Notes: generated from the sequence alone by a model not told the origin. DNA of 64,000 nucleotides from Undaria pinnatifida (GCA_012845835.1 JABAKD010000002.1:4480001-4544000); one strand, 5' to 3'; shown: positions 11,349 to 24,801, counted from the first letter of the stretch. Numbers and translations are program-made.

Positions 11349-13101
11349 GACGAACGCCGCATCGACGAGGCAGGGACGGTGGCGATGAAGAAGCGCATGG
11401 TTAGAGGGGCAAAGAGGCTCCCAGAGGATATACCAACCTCAAGAGAGCCATCCTCCACCTCCGGAAAAGTGTACTATACAGCTGGCGAATAGTTTTTCAA
11501 TGGCTGAGAGTGCTTCACCAGTATGAGGAAAATTTCTCGGGGAACATTTTCCACAACGGTTTGCTGACGTTGACGGCCACACGCTAGGTCAGGGGAGCTT
11601 TGCTTTGGGGTACGAAGGTGTAACTAGCCCTCGCATCGTCGAAGAGTCTCCCCTCGCTATTGGTGCAGCCCAAGCCAGGGTTCTTGTCCCACCTTTTCCG
11701 GTTTCGCGTGTCGCATGGGTGGAGCATTTTCACTGTGACGCCCCACGCTTCGCAGATATGCCTGCAGCTCACCGAGCCAGCGTGTGTTCGAGTGGACACA
11801 TGTGCGAAATGGACACCAAGAGCACAAGGTCTGTTCGCATCATCTCCGAGATCTCTCTCACGATGCCGCCAACCACAACGTGTTCGGTGTCGGAATACCG
11901 TTCGATTATTCCGTTGTCGAAGTGCCCTCCCAGCACCAATCGGTGCAGGTCGACGAAGTGTGCAGCGGCGAAAGCCAGCGCGACGAGTTTAAGTTGACGC
12001 CAGTAACGGTCAGTTCCGGAGCAACTGCGGGAAGTAAAGCGCCAAGGACTTTGGCGCTCTGCTTCCCGCAGTTTCTTCGGCACTGACCGCTGCTGGCTTC
12101 AGTTGAAGCTCGTCAAGCTGTCTTTCGCCGCTGCACACTTCGCGGACCTCCACCGATTTGTGCTGCGCGGGCATTTCGATAACAAGATAACTGCACGGTA
12201 ATCCGGTACCGACCACGTTGTCGTTGGCATCATCGCGGCAGAGATATGAGAGATGATACGAACTGGCTTCGTACACTTGGCGTCTATTTTGCACCTGTGC
12301 CCATTCGGAACACACGCTGGCTCGGTGGCTGCAGGCCCATCTGCGAAGCGCGGGGCGTCACAGTGAGAATGCTCCACCATTGCGACACGCAAAACCGGAA
12401 AAGGCGAGACAGGAACCCTGGCTTGGGCAGAACCACCAGCAAGGAGAGACTCGTCAACGACGCGCGGGCTAGCCACACCTTCGTGCCGCAGACCAAAGCG
12501 CCACAGACCTGGCGCGTGCCCGACAAGGTTGGTCAGGATTGTGAAACCGTTCGCCAATATATTTCGGTCGTGCCGGTGAAGCGATCCCAGCCGTCGATAA
12601 ACGCCGCTCGAGCCGTATTGTACGCTCTTCCGGGGGTGGATGATTACTCACTTGGAGTTGGCTTATCACCTGTGCATCGGTTCGCCGCGGTAGTCAACAC
12701 TCATGGTACATACGAACCTTTTCCGATGTACAGATGCTCCATCGTTGTACACACCCTGTGGCGTCCATGACGAGCAGAAGTACACGGACGAGTTACGCCA
12801 GTGGACTGAGAGAAATGCTGGCGGAGCTGAGTCGTGCGCTTTGGGCGTGGTGGTAGGGGTTGGCGCGGGCGGTGTTGTTGCCACCCGCGCAGACAAAGGA
12901 ATATCGGTTGGCCTGGGTGAGGATGGGGTAGGAGAGTCGGCGACGAAGGAGGGCAAGGCTGTGTCGCCATCGGCAGCTGGTGCTGGCGATACTACGGCGG
13001 CCGCTGACGAGATGGTGGCTGATGATACGACGGCGGCCGCTGATGCGACCGTTGCTGCGACGGTGGCTGTCGCTCTTGCTGCAGTTTCCTCGTTTTCGCA
13101 G
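11349..13101. pseudogene. Array 1 unit 4
   Basis: Palindrome centre at 12048. First unit with the full-length Ala-rich segment (36 bp longer than units 2-3). The minus-strand frame from the palindrome through the OTU helices is open for 104 codons (12083-11769) before the shared frameshift. The plus copy keeps the shared TAA and TGA stops. Confidence 0.85.
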
Positions 13102-14854
13102 GACGAACGCCGCATCGACAAGGCAGGGACGGTGGCGATGAAGAAGTGCATAGTTAGAGGGGCAAAGAAGCTCCCAGAGGATATACCAACCTCAAGAGAG
13201 CCATCCTCCCCCTTCGGAAGAGCGTCCACTACAGCTGGCGACTAGTTTCTCAATGGCTGGGAGTGCTTCACCAGCATTAGGAAAATTTCTCGGGGAACAT
13301 TTTTCACAACGTTCCGCTGACGTTGACGGCCACACGCTAGATCGGGGGAGCTTTGCTTTGGGGTACGAAGGTGTAACTAGCCCTCGCATCGTCGAAGAGT
13401 CTCCCCTCGCTATTGGTGCAGCCCAAGCCAGGGTTCTTGTCCCACCTTTTCCGGTTTCGCGTGTCGCATGGGTGGAGCATTTTCACTGTGACGCCCCACG
13501 CTTCGCAGATATGCCTGCAGCTCACCGAGCCAGCGTGTGTTCGAGTGGACACATGTGCGAAATGGACGCCAAGAGCACAAGGTCTGTTCGCATCATCTCC
13601 GAGATCTCTCTCACGATGCCGCCAACCACAACGTGTTCGGTGTCGGAATACCGTGCGATTATTCCGTTGTCGAAGTGCCCTCCCAGCACCAATCGGTGCA
13701 GGTCGACGAAGTGTGCAGCGGCGAAAGCCAGCGCGACGAGTTTAAGTTGACGCCAGTAACGGTCAGTTCCGGAGCAACTGCGGGAAGTAAAGCGCCAAGG
13801 ACTTTGGCGCTCTGCTTCCCGCAGTTTCTTCGGCACTGACCGCTGCTGGCTTCAGTTGAAGCTCGTCAAGCTGTCTTTCGCCGCTGCACACTTCGCGGAC
13901 CTCCACCGATTTGTGCTGCGCGGGCATTTCGATAACAAAATAACTGCACGGTAATCCGGTACCGACCACGTTGTCGTTGGCATCATCGCGGCAGAGATAT
14001 GAGAGATGATACGAACTGGCTTCGTACACTTGGCGTCTATTTTGCACCTGTGTCCATTCGGAACACACGCTGGCTCGGTGGCTGCAGGCGCATCTGCGAA
14101 GCGCGGGGCGTCACAGTGAGAATGCTCCACCATTGCGACACGCAAAACCGGAAAAGGCGAGACAGGAACCCTGGCTTGGGCAGCACCACCAGCAAGGAGA
14201 GACTCGTCAACGACGCGCGGGCTAGCCACACCTTCGTGCCGCAGACCAAAGCGCCACAGACCTGGCGCGTGCACGACAAGGTTGGTCAGGATTGTGAAAC
14301 CGTTCGCCAATATATTTCGGTCGTGCCGGTGAAGCGATCCCAGCCGTCGATAAACGCCGCTCGAGCCGTATTGTACGCTCTTCCGGGGGTGGATGATTAC
14401 TCACTTGGAGTTGGCTTATCACCTGTGCATCGGTTCGCCGCGGTAGTCAACACTCATGGTACATACGAACCTTTTCCGATGTACAGATGCTCCATCGTTG
14501 TACACACCCTGTGGCGTCCATGACGAGCAGAAGTACACGGACGAGTTACGCCAGTGGACTGAGAGAAATGCTGGCGGAGCTGAGTCGTGCGCTTTGGGCG
14601 TGGTGGTAGGGGTTGGCGCGGGCGGTGTTGTTGCCACCCGCGCAGACAAAGGAATATCGGTTGGCCTGGGTGAGGATGGGGTAGGAGAGTCGGCGACGAA
14701 GGAGGGCAAGGCTGTGTCGCCATCGGCAGCTGGTGCTGGCGATACTACGGCGGCCGCTGACGAGATGGTGGCTGATGATACGACGGCGGCCGCTGATGCG
14801 ACCGTTGCTGCGACGGTGGCTGTCGCTCTTGCTGCAGTTTCCTCGTTTTCGCAG
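13102..14854. pseudogene. Array 1 unit 5
   Basis: Palindrome centre at 13801. Nearly identical to unit 6. The minus copy reads L-K-L-V-A-L-A-F-A-A-A-H-F-V-D-L-H and breaks at the same point as its sisters. The exon start reads D-E-R-R-I-D-K-A-G, a change shared by units 5 and 6. Confidence 0.85.
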
Positions 14855-16607
14855 GACGAACGCCGCATCGACAAGGCAGGGACGGTGGCGATGAAGAAGT
14901 GCATGGTTAGAGGGGCAAAGAAGCTCCCAGAGGATATACCAACCTCAAGAGAGCCATCCTCCCCCTTCGGAAGAGCGTCCACTACAGCTGGCGACTAGTT
15001 TCTCAATGGCTGGGAGTGCTTCACCAGCATTAGGAAAATTTCTCGGGGAACATTTTTCACAACGTTCCGCTGACGTTGACGGCCACACGCTAGATCGGGG
15101 GAGCTTTGCTTTGGGGTACGAAGGTGTAACTAGCCCTCGCATCGTCGAAGAGTCTCCCCTCGCTATTGGTGCAGCCCAAGCCAGGGTTCTTGTCCCACCT
15201 TTTCCGGTTTCGCGTGTCGCATGGGTGGAGCATTTTCACTGTGACGCCCCACGCTTCGCAGATATGCCTGCAGCTCACCGAGCCAGCGTGTGTTCGAGTG
15301 GACACATGTGCGAAATGGACGCCAAGAGCACAAGGTCTGTTCGCATCATCTCCGAGATCTCTCTCACGATGCCGCCAACCACAACGTGTTCGGTGTCGGA
15401 ATACCGTGCGATTATTCCGTTGTCGAAGTGCCCTTCCAGCACCAATCGGTGCAGGTCGACGAAGTGTGCAGCGGCGAAAGCCAGCGCGACGAGTTTAAGT
15501 TGACGCCAGTAACGGTCAGTTCCGGAGCAACTGCGGGAAGTAAAGCGCCAAGGACTTTGGCGCTCTGCTTCCCGCAGTTTCTTCGGCACTGACCGCTGCT
15601 GGCTTCAGTTGAAGCTCGTCAAGCTGTCTTTCGCCGCTGCACACTTCGCGGACCTCCACCGATTTGTGCTGCGCGGGCATTTCGATAACAAAATAACTGC
15701 ACGGTAATCCGGTACCGACCACGTTGTCGTTGGCATCATCGCGGCAGAGATATGAGAGATGATACGAACTGGCTTCGTACACTTGGCGTCTATTTTGCAC
15801 CTGTGTCCATTCGGAACACACGCTGGCTCGGTGGCTGCAGGCGCGTCTGCGAAGCGCGGGGCGTCACAGTGAGAATGCTCCACCATTGCGACACGCAAAA
15901 CCGGAAAAGGCGAGACAGGAACCCTGGCTTGGGCAGCACCACCAGCAAGGAGAGACTCGTCAACGACGCGCGGGCTAGCCACACCTTCGTGCCGCAGACC
16001 AAAGCGCCACAGACCTGGCGCGTGCACGACAAGGTTGGTCAGGATTGTGAAACCGTTCGCCAATATATTTCGGTCGTGCCGGTGAAGCGATCCCAGCCGT
16101 CGATAAACGCCGCTCGAGCCGTATTGTACGCTCTTCCGGGGGTGGATGATTACTCACTTGGGGTTGGCTTATCACCTGTGCATCGGTTCGCCGCGGTAGT
16201 CAACACTCATGGTACATACGAACCTTTTCCGATGTACAGATGCTCCATCGTTGTACACACCCTGTGGCGTCCATGACGAGCAGAAGTACACGGACGAGTT
16301 ACGCCAGTGGACTGAGAGAAATGCTGGCGGAGCTGAGTCGTGCGCTTTGGGCGTGGTGGTAGGGGTTGGCGCGGGCGGTGTTGTTGCCACCCACGCAGAC
16401 AAAGGAATATCGGTTGGCCTGGGTGAGGATGGGGTAGGAGAGTCGGCGACGAAGGAGGGCAAGGCTGTGTCGCCATCGGCAGCTGGTGCTGGCGATGCTA
16501 CGGCGGCCGCTGACGAGATGGTGGCTGATGATACGACGGCGGCCGCTGATGCGACCGTTGCTGCGACGGTGGCTGTCGCTCTTGCTGCAGTTTCCTCGTT
16601 TTCGCAG
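14855..16607. pseudogene. Array 1 unit 6
   Basis: Palindrome centre at 15554. Differs from unit 5 at only a few sites, such as CCTTCC for CCTCCC near 15432. The plus copy has V-C-E-A-R-G instead of I-C-E-A-R-G. Confidence 0.85.
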
Positions 16608-18360
16608 GACGAACGCCGCATCGACAAGGAAGGGACGGTGGCGATGAAAAAGTGCATGGGTAGAGGGGCAAAGAAGCTCCCAGAGGATATACCAACCTCA
16701 AGAGAGCCATCCTCCCCCTTCGGACGAGCGCCCACTACAGCTGGCGACTAGTTTCTCAATGGCTGGGAGTGCTTCACCAGCATTAGGAAAATTTCTCGGG
16801 GAACATTTTTCACAACGTTTCGCTGACGTTGACGGCCACACGCTAGATCGGGGGAGCTTTGCTTTGGGGTACGAAGGTGTAACTAGCCCTCGCATCGTCG
16901 AAGAGTCTCCCCTCGCTATTGGTGCAGCCCAAGCCAGGGTTCTTGTCCCACCTTTTCCGGTTTCGCGTGTCGCATGGGTGGAGCTTTTTCACTGTGACGC
17001 CCCACGCTTCGCAGATATGCCTGCAGCTCACCGAGCCAGCGTGTGTTCGAGTGGACACATGTGCGAAATGGACGCCAAGAGCACAAGGTCTGTTCGCATC
17101 ATCTCCGAGATCTCTCTCACGATGCCGCCAACCACAACGTGTTCGGTGTCGGAATACCGTGCGATTATTCCGTTGTCGAAGTGCCCTTCCAGCACCAATC
17201 GGTGCAGGTCGACGAAGTGTGCAGCGGCAAGAGCCAGCGCGACGAGTTTAAGTTGAAGCCAGTAACGGTCAGTTCCGGAGCAACTGCGGGAAGTAAAGCG
17301 CCAAGGACTTTGGCGCTCTGCTTCCCGCAGTTTCTTCGGCACTGACCGCTGCTGGCTTCAGTTGAAGCTCGTCAAGCTGTCTTTCGCCGCTGCACACTTC
17401 GCGGACCTCCACCGATTTGTGCTGCGCGGGCATTTCGATAACAAAATAACTGCACGGTAATCCGGTACCGACCACGTTGTCGTTGGCATCATCGCGGCAG
17501 AGATATGAGAGATGATACGAACTGGCTTCGTACACTTGGCGTCTATTTTGCACCTGTGTCCATTCGGAACACACGCTGGCTCGGTGGCTGCAGGCGCATC
17601 CGCGAAGCGCGGGGCGTCACAGTGAGAATGCTCCACCATTGCGACACGCAAAACCGGAAAAGGCGAGACAGGAACCTTGGCTTGGGCAGCACCACCAGCA
17701 AGGAGAGACTCGTCAACGACGCGCGGGCTAGCCACACCTTCGTGCCGCAGACCAAAGCGCCACAGACCTGGCGCGTGCCCGACAAGGTTGGTCAGGATTG
17801 TGAAACCGTTCGCCAATATATTTCGGTCGTGCCGGTGAAGCGATCCCAGCCGTCGATAAACGCCGCTCGAGCCGTATTGTACGCTCTTCCGGGGGTGGAT
17901 GATTACTCACTTGGGGTTGGCTTATCACCTGTGCATCGGTTCGCCGCGGTAGTCAACACTCATGGTACATACGAACCTTTTCCGATGTACAGATGCTCCA
18001 TCGTTGTACACACCCTGTGGCGTCCATGACGAGCAGAAGTACACGGACGAGTTACGCCAGTGGACTGAGAGAAATGCTGGCGGAGCTGAGTCGTGCGCTT
18101 TGGGCGTGGTGGTAGGGGTTGGCGCGGGCGGTGTTGTTGCCACCCACGCAGACAAAGGAATATCGGTTGGCCTGGGTGAGGATGGGGTAGGAGAGTCGGC
18201 GACGAAGGAGGGCAAGGCTGTGTCGCCATCGGCAGCTGGTGCTGGCGATACTACGGCGGCCGCTGACGAGATGGTGGCTGATGATACGACGGCGGCCGCT
18301 GATGCGACCGTTGCTGCGACGGTGGCTGTCGCTCTTGCTGCAGTTTCCTCGTTTTCGCAG
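16608..18360. pseudogene. Array 1 unit 7
   Basis: Palindrome centre at 17307. The exon start reads D-E-R-R-I-D-K-E-G, shared with units 8 and 9. It also shares the CCTTCC variant of unit 6, so it is a mosaic or intermediate between units 5-6 and 8-9. Confidence 0.85.
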
Positions 18361-20113
18361 GACGAACGCCGCATCGACAAGGAAGGGACGGTGGCGATGA
18401 AAAAGTGCATGGGTAGAGGGGCAAAGAAGCTCCCAGAGGATATACCAACCTCAAGAGAGCCATCCTCCCCCTTCGGAAGAGCGTGCACCACAGCTGGCGA
18501 ATAGTTTCTCAGTGGCTGGGAGTGCTTCATCAGCATTAGGAAAATTTCTCGGGGAACATTTTTCACAACGTTTCGCTGACGTTGACGGCCACACGCCAGG
18601 TCTGGGGAGCTTTGCTTTGGGGTACGAAGGTGTAACTAGCCCTCGCACCGTCGAAGAGTCTCCCCTCGCTATTGGTGCAGCCCAAGCCAGGGTTCTTGTC
18701 CCACCTTTTCCGGTTTCGCGTGTCGCATGGGTGGAACATTTTCACTGTGACGCCCCACGCTTCGCAGATATGCCTGCAGCTCACCGAGCCAGCGTGTGTT
18801 CGAGTGGACACATGTGCGAAATGGACGCCAAGAGCACAAGGTCTGTTCGCATCATCTCCGAGATCTCTCTCACGATGCCGCCAACCACAACGTGTTCGGT
18901 GTCGGAATACCGTGCGATTATTCCGTTGTCGAAGTGCCCTCCCAGCACCAATCGGTGCAGGTCGACGAAGTGTGCAGCGGCGAAAGCCAGCGCGACGAGT
19001 TTAAGTTGAAGCCAGTAACGGTCAGTTCCGGAGCAACTGCGGGAAGTAAAGCGCCAAGGACTTTGGCGCTCTGCTTCCCGCAGTTTCTTCGGCACTGACC
19101 GCTGCTGGCTTCAGTTGAAGCTCGTCAAGCTGTCTTTCGCCGCTGCACACTTCGCGGACCTCCACCGATTTGTGCTGCGCGGGCATTTCGATAACAAAAT
19201 AACTGCACGGTAATCCGGTACCGACCACGTTGTCGTTGGCATCATCGCGGCAGAGATATGAGAGATGATACGAACTGGCTTCGTACACTTGGCGTCTATT
19301 TTGCACCTGTGTCCATTTGGAACACACGCTGGCTCGGTGGCTGCAGGCGCATCTGCGAAGCGCGGGGCGTCACAGTGAGAATGCTCCACCATTGCGACAC
19401 GCAAAACCGGAAAAGGCGAGACAGGAACCTTGGCTTGGGCAGCACCACCAGCAAGGAGAGACTCGTCAACGACGCGCGGGCTAGCCACACCTTCGTGCCG
19501 CAGACCAAAGCGCCACAGACCTGGCGCGTGCCCGACAAGGTTGGTCAGGATTGTGAAACCGTTCGCCAATATATTTCGGTCGTGCCGGTGAAGCGATCCC
19601 AGCCGTCGATAAACGCCGCTCGAGCCGTATTGTACGCTCTTCCGGGGGTGGATGATTACTCACTTGGGGTTGGCTTATCACCTGTGCATCGGTTCGCCGC
19701 GGTAGTCAACACTCATGGTACATACGAACCTTTTCCGATGTACAGATGCTCCATCGTTGTACACACCCTGTGGCGTCCATGACGAGCAGAAGTACACGGA
19801 CGAGTTACGCCAGTGGACTGAGAGAAATGCTGGCGGAGCTGAGTCGTGCGCTTTGGGCGTGGTGGTAGGGGTTGGCGCGGGCGGTGTTGTTGCCACCCAC
19901 GCAGACAAAGGAATATCGGTTGGCCTGGGTGAGGATGGGGTAGGAGAGTCGGCGACGAAGGAGGGCAAGGCTGTGTCGCCATCGGCAGCTGGTGCTGGCG
20001 ATACTACGGCGGCCGCTGACGAGATGGTGGCTGATGATACGACGGCGGCCGCTGATGCGACCGTTGCTGCGACGGTGGCTGTCGCTCTTGCTGCAGTTTC
20101 CTCGTTTTCGCAG
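18361..20113. pseudogene. Array 1 unit 8
   Basis: Palindrome centre at 19060. By eye it is indistinguishable from unit 9 over almost all of its 1753 bases: every antisense and sense reading frame compared has the same translation up to the last ~600 bases. This is the youngest duplication in the array, or an assembly duplicate. Confidence 0.85.
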
Positions 20114-21868
20114 GACGAACGCCGCATCGACAAGGAAGGGACGGTGGCGATGAAAAAGTGCATGGGTAGAGGGGCAAAGAAGCTCCCAGAGGATATACCA
20201 ACCTCAAGAGAGCCATCCTCCCCCTTCGGAAGAGCGTGCACCACAGCTGGCGAATAGTTTCTCAGTGGCTGGGAGTGCTTCATCAGCATTAGGAAAATTT
20301 CTCGGGGAACATTTTTCACAACGTTTCGCTGACGTTGACGGCCACACGCCAGGTCTGGGGAGCTTTGCTTTGGGGTACGAAGGTGTAACTAGCCCTCGCA
20401 CCGTCGAAGAGTCTCCCCTCGCTATTGGTGCAGCCCAAGCCAGGGTTCTTGTCCCACCTTTTCCGGTTTCGCGTGTCGCATGGGTGGAACATTTTCACTG
20501 TGACGCCCCACGCTTCGCAGATATGCCTGCAGCTCACCGAGCCAGCGTGTGTTCGAGTGGACACATGTGCGAAATGGACGCCAAGAGCACAAGGTCTGTT
20601 CGCATCATCTCCGAGATCTCTCTCACGATGCCGCCAACCACAACGTGTTCGGTGTCGGAATACCGTGCGATTATTCCGTTGTCGAAGTGCCCTCCCAGCA
20701 CCAATCGGTGCAGGTCGACGAAGTGTGCAGCGGCGAAAGCCAGCGCGACGAGTTTAAGTTGAAGCCAGTAACGGTCAGTTCCGGAGCAACTGCGGGAAGT
20801 AAAGCGCCAAGGACTTTGGCGCTCTGCTTCCCGCAGTTTCTTCGGCACTGACCGCTGCTGGCTTCAGTTGAAGCTCGTCAAGCTGTCTTTCGCCGCTGCA
20901 CACTTCGCGGACCTCCACCGATTTGTGCTGCGCGGGCATTTCGATAACAAAATAACTGCACGGTAATCCGGTACCGACCACGTTGTCGTTGGCATCATCG
21001 CGGCAGAGATATGAGAGATGATACGAACTGGCTTCGTACACTTGGCGTCTATTTTGCACCTGTGTCCATTTGGAACACACGCTGGCTCGGTGGCTGCAGG
21101 CGCATCTGCGAAGCGCGGGGCGTCACAGTGAGAATGCTCCACCATTGCGACACGCAAAACCGGAAAAGGCGAGACAGGAACCTTGGCTTGGGCAGCACCA
21201 CCAGCAAGGAGAGATTCGTCAACGACGCGCGGGCTAGCCACACCTTCGTGCCGCAGACCAAAGCGCCACAGACCTGGCGCGTGCCGGACAAGGTTGGTCA
21301 GGATTGTGAAACCGTTCGCCAATATATTTCGGTCGTGCCGGTGAAGCGATCCCAGCCGTCGATAAACGCCGCTCGAGCCGTATTGTACGCTCTTCCGGGG
21401 GTGGATGATTACTCACTTGGAGTTGGCTTATCACCTGTGCATCGGTTCGCCGCGGTAGTCAACACTCATGGTACATACGAACCTTTTCCGATGTATAGAT
21501 GAGCTCCATCGTTGTACACACCCTGTGGCGTCCAAGACGAGCAGAAGTACACGGACGAGTTACGCCAGTGGACTGAGAGAAATGCTGGCGGAGCTGAGTC
21601 GTGCGCTTTGGGCGTGGTGGTAGGGGTTGGCGCGGGCGGTGTTGTTGCCACCCACGCAGACAAAGGAATATCGGTTGACCTGGGTGAGGATGGGGTAGGA
21701 GAGTCGGCGACGAAGGAGGGGAAGGCTGTGCCGCCATCGGCAGCTGGTGCTGGCGATACTACGGCGGCCGCTGACGAGATGGTGGCTGATGATACGACGG
21801 CGGCCGCTGATGCGACCGTTGCTGCGACGGTGGCTGTCGCTCTTGCTGCAGTTTCCTCGTTTTTGCAG
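20114..21868. pseudogene. Array 1 unit 9
   Basis: Palindrome centre at 20813. Copy of unit 8, diverging toward its 3' end, where an AG insertion near 21500 (GATGAGCTCC for GATGCTCC) makes the unit 2 bp longer. Confidence 0.85.
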
Positions 21869-22573
21869 GACGAACGCCGCATCGACGAGGCAGGTACGGT
21901 GGCGATGAAGAAGTGCATGATTAGAAGAGCAACGAGGCTCCCAGAGGATACACCAACCTCAAGAGAGTCATCTTCCACCTTCGGAAGAGCGTCCAATTCA
22001 GCTGGCGACTAGTTTCTCAATGGCTGGGTTTGCTTCACCAGCATGACGAAAATGTCTTGACGAACATTTTTCACCACGGTTTGCTGACGTTGCCAGCCAC
22101 ACGCCAGGTCTGGGGAGCTTTGCTTTGGGGTACGAAGGTGTAACTAGCCCTCGCATCGTCGAAGAGTCTCCCCTCGCTATTGGTGCAGCCCAAGCCAGGG
22201 TTCTTATCCCACCTTTTCCGGTTTTGTATGTCGCATGGGCGGAGCATTTTCACTGTGACGCCCCACGCTTCGCAGATATGCCTGCAGCTCACCGAGCCAG
22301 CGTGTGTTCGAGTGGACACATGTGCGAAATGGACACCAAGAGCACAAGGTCTGTTCGCATCATCTCCGAGATCTCTCTCACGATGCCGCCAACCACAACG
22401 TGTTCGGTGTCGGAATACCGCGCAATTATTCTGTTGTCGAAGTGCCCTCCCAGCACCAATCGGTGCAGGTCGAAGAAGTGTGCAGCGGCGAAAGCCAGCG
22501 CGACGAGTTTGAGTTGAAGCCAGTAACGGTCAGTTCCGGAGCAGCTGCGGGAAGTAAAGCGCCAAGGACTTTG
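21869..22573 (-). pseudogene. Array 1 unit 10, minus-strand OTU arm
   Basis: The first part of the last unit: exon-like start at 21869 after TTTTTGCAG, then the inverted OTU copy to the palindrome centre at 22568. It has the same frameshift at the G-T-H-A-G strand as the other minus arms, and more private substitutions than units 4-9 (for example L-Y-V-A-W-A in the antisense reading). Confidence 0.8.
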
Positions 22574-24801
22574 GCGCTCTGCTTCCCGCAGTTTCTTCGG
22601 CACTGACCGCTGCTGGCTTCAGTTGAAGCTCGTCAAGCTGTCGTTCGCCGCTGCACACTTCGCGGACCTCCACCGATTTGTGCTGCGCTGGCATTTCGAT
22701 AACAAAATAACTGCACGGTAATCCGGTACCGACCACGTTGTCGTTGGCATCATCGCGGTAGAGATATGAGAGATGATACGAACTGGCTTCGTACACTTGG
22801 CGTCTATTTTGCACCTGCGTCCATTCGGAACACACGCTGGCTCGGTGGCTGCAGGCGCATCCGCGAAGCGCGGGGCGTCACAGTGAGAATGCTCCACCAT
22901 TGCGACACGCAAAACCGGAAAAGGCGAGACAGGAACCCTGGCTTGGGCAGCACCACCAGCAAGGGCAGACTCGTCAACGACGCGCGGGCTAGCCACACCT
23001 TCGTGCCGCAGACCAAAGCACCACAGACCTGGCGCGTGCCCGACAAGGTTGGTCAGGATTGTGAAACCGTTCGCCAATATATTTCGGTCGTGCTGGTGAA
23101 GCGATCCCAGCCGTCGAGAAACGTTGCTCGAGCCGTATTGTACGCTCTTCCGAAGGTGCATGATGACTCAGTTAGAGTTGACTCGTCATCTGGGAATCGT
23201 TTGGCTGCGGTAGTCAACACTCATGGTACAACCGAACCTTTTCCGATGTACAGATGATCCATCGTTGTACACGCCCTGTGGCGTCCAAGACGAGCAAGAG
23301 TACACGGACGAGTTACGCCAGTGGACTGAGAAATGCTGGCGGAGCTGAGTCGTGCGCTTTGGGCGTGGAGGGAGGGGTTGGCGCGGGCGGTGTTGTTGCC
23401 ACCCACGCAGACAAAGGAATATCGGTTGGCCCGGGGGAGGATGGGGTAGGAAAAACGGCGACGAAGAAGGAGGGCAAGGCTGTGTCGCCATCGGCAGCTG
23501 GTTCTGGTGATACTACGGCGGCTGCTGACGAAACGGTGGTTGATGGTACAACGGCGGCCGCTGATGCGACCGTTGCCTCGACAGAGGCTGCGGCTGTTGC
23601 TGCGACGGCGACTGCTGCTGTTGCTGTGACGGTGGCTGCTGCTGTTGCTTTGGCGGTGGCTGCTACGACCACCTGCAGCTGCCGCTGCTTCTCTGTCTGC
23701 TGCCGACACGCCCAGTGCCGCCGTTGAGGCTGCTGCTGCGTCGATGGCTGCTTCTGTCGCTACAACCACTTCTTCTGCTGCTTCAGCGGCGGTGGCTGCT
23801 GGTGCTGCGGCTGCTGTGACGATGATTGGAGGAGCGATCCCTGCCGCTGCGGTTGCCGCTGCTGTGACGGGTGATGCTGTCGGGACGGCGGTTAATGCGG
23901 CGACGACGTACGATGTATCGGCGGCCGCTTCCACGACGGCGACTGCGGCGGTGAGTGATGACTTGACCCCCACAAACGTGGCTAAGGTCGGGGTAGTCAC
24001 GGGGGCGCCGGTTGGCGCAGAGCAGTCATCGGGGTGTCGAAGCAAATTGGACGCCCGCAGCGGCAACGATGGCGACCACAGAACCAACGGCTGCGACGAC
24101 AACAACAGAAAGAACAACGGAGGTGCCATCACCAGCAACCGCATCATCGAAAACAACAAGAGCAGCAGTAGCAGCGCAGAGAACATGAGCAGCGGCAGCG
24201 TCAGCCAGTGCAACGAGTCGGGTAGCACTGCGGCGGTGGCGGCTGCTGATGCCACAACTGCTGCTGCGACAGCTTCTGCTGCTGTTGCTGCTACGACAGC
24301 TTCTTCTGTTGCCGCGCCTCCGGCGACTGCTGGCGTGGTGGTTGCTGTAACCATGGGTGGCACGACGCCTGCGGCTGATGTTGCTGCTGCTACGATGGCT
24401 GCTTCGCTGCTGCCCCTTGGGTGGCTGCGGGCGCGGTGGCTGCTGTGGCCGTGATTGACGCGAAACCTGCTGTTGTTGCTGCGGCTGATGCTGCTGCTGC
24501 GACGGTTGCTGCTGCTGACACGGAGGACCTGATCGGGGCGACTGCTGCGGTGGCGAATAACGCGTTGACGCGTGCTAATGTGACTGAGGTAGGGGGAACC
24601 GCTGGAGCGTCAGGAGGTGCGTAGCGGTCGTCCGGGTGTCCGAGAAAGTTGGCCGCCATCAGCAACGAGCATGATTGTGACACCACGAGCTACTGCGGTG
24701 ACATCATGAGCAACAGCCACCACAACAGTGATGATGTCAACAATGGCGTCGACAGAAAGCACGCCAGCGACAACAACAGCCGGAAGAACAGTGTGAGATA
24801 A
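22574..24801 (+). pseudogene. Terminal sense OTU copy, array 1
   Basis: The longest plus-strand copy of array 1, with a complete tail. In order: the OTU core without the catalytic motif; a linker with V-N-T-H-G-T-T-E-P-F-P-M; an Ala-rich stretch (23500-23950); a block reading T-P-T-N-V-A-K-V-G-V-V-T-G-A-P with S-S-G-C-R-S-K-L-D; an Asn/Ser-rich stretch; more Ala-rich sequence; a second T-E-V-G-G-T-A-G-A block near 24580; and a final H-D-C-D-T-T-S-Y-C-G-D stretch ending at TAA 24799-24801. Several frameshifts (near 23250, 23700, 24430) and a TAG near 24622 break it. The opposite strand has longer open Ala-rich frames, but the plus frame matches the solitary gene at 57662. Confidence 0.75.

Larger units (their letters stand above)
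6141..24801. repeat. OTU inverted-pair array 1 (10 units)
   Basis: Ten tandem units start at 6141, 7915, 9632, 11349, 13102, 14855, 16608, 18361, 20114 and 21869. Lengths are 1774, 1717, 1717, 1753 (x5), 1755, and a longer last unit of ~2.9 kb. Each unit reads: a short plus-strand exon start (D-E-R-R-I-D-E-A-G), a minus-strand OTU copy (~640 bp), a palindromic centre, then a plus-strand OTU copy with linker and Ala-rich stretch. Unit junctions fall where Ala-rich coding DNA meets the intron end TCGTTTTCGCAG. All copies carry stops and frameshifts, so the array is not expected to make intact protein. Confidence 0.92.

Noticed and set aside
6141-24801. CRISPR array
   Set aside because: Units are ~1.75 kb gene-derived inverted pairs in eukaryotic DNA, with no short repeat-spacer structure.
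6141-24801. Ten working OTU protease genes
   Set aside because: Shared stops in the plus copies (for example TAA 8765-8767, TGA 8813-8815), a shared frameshift in minus copies and loss of the catalytic D-G-x-C exclude intact proteins.
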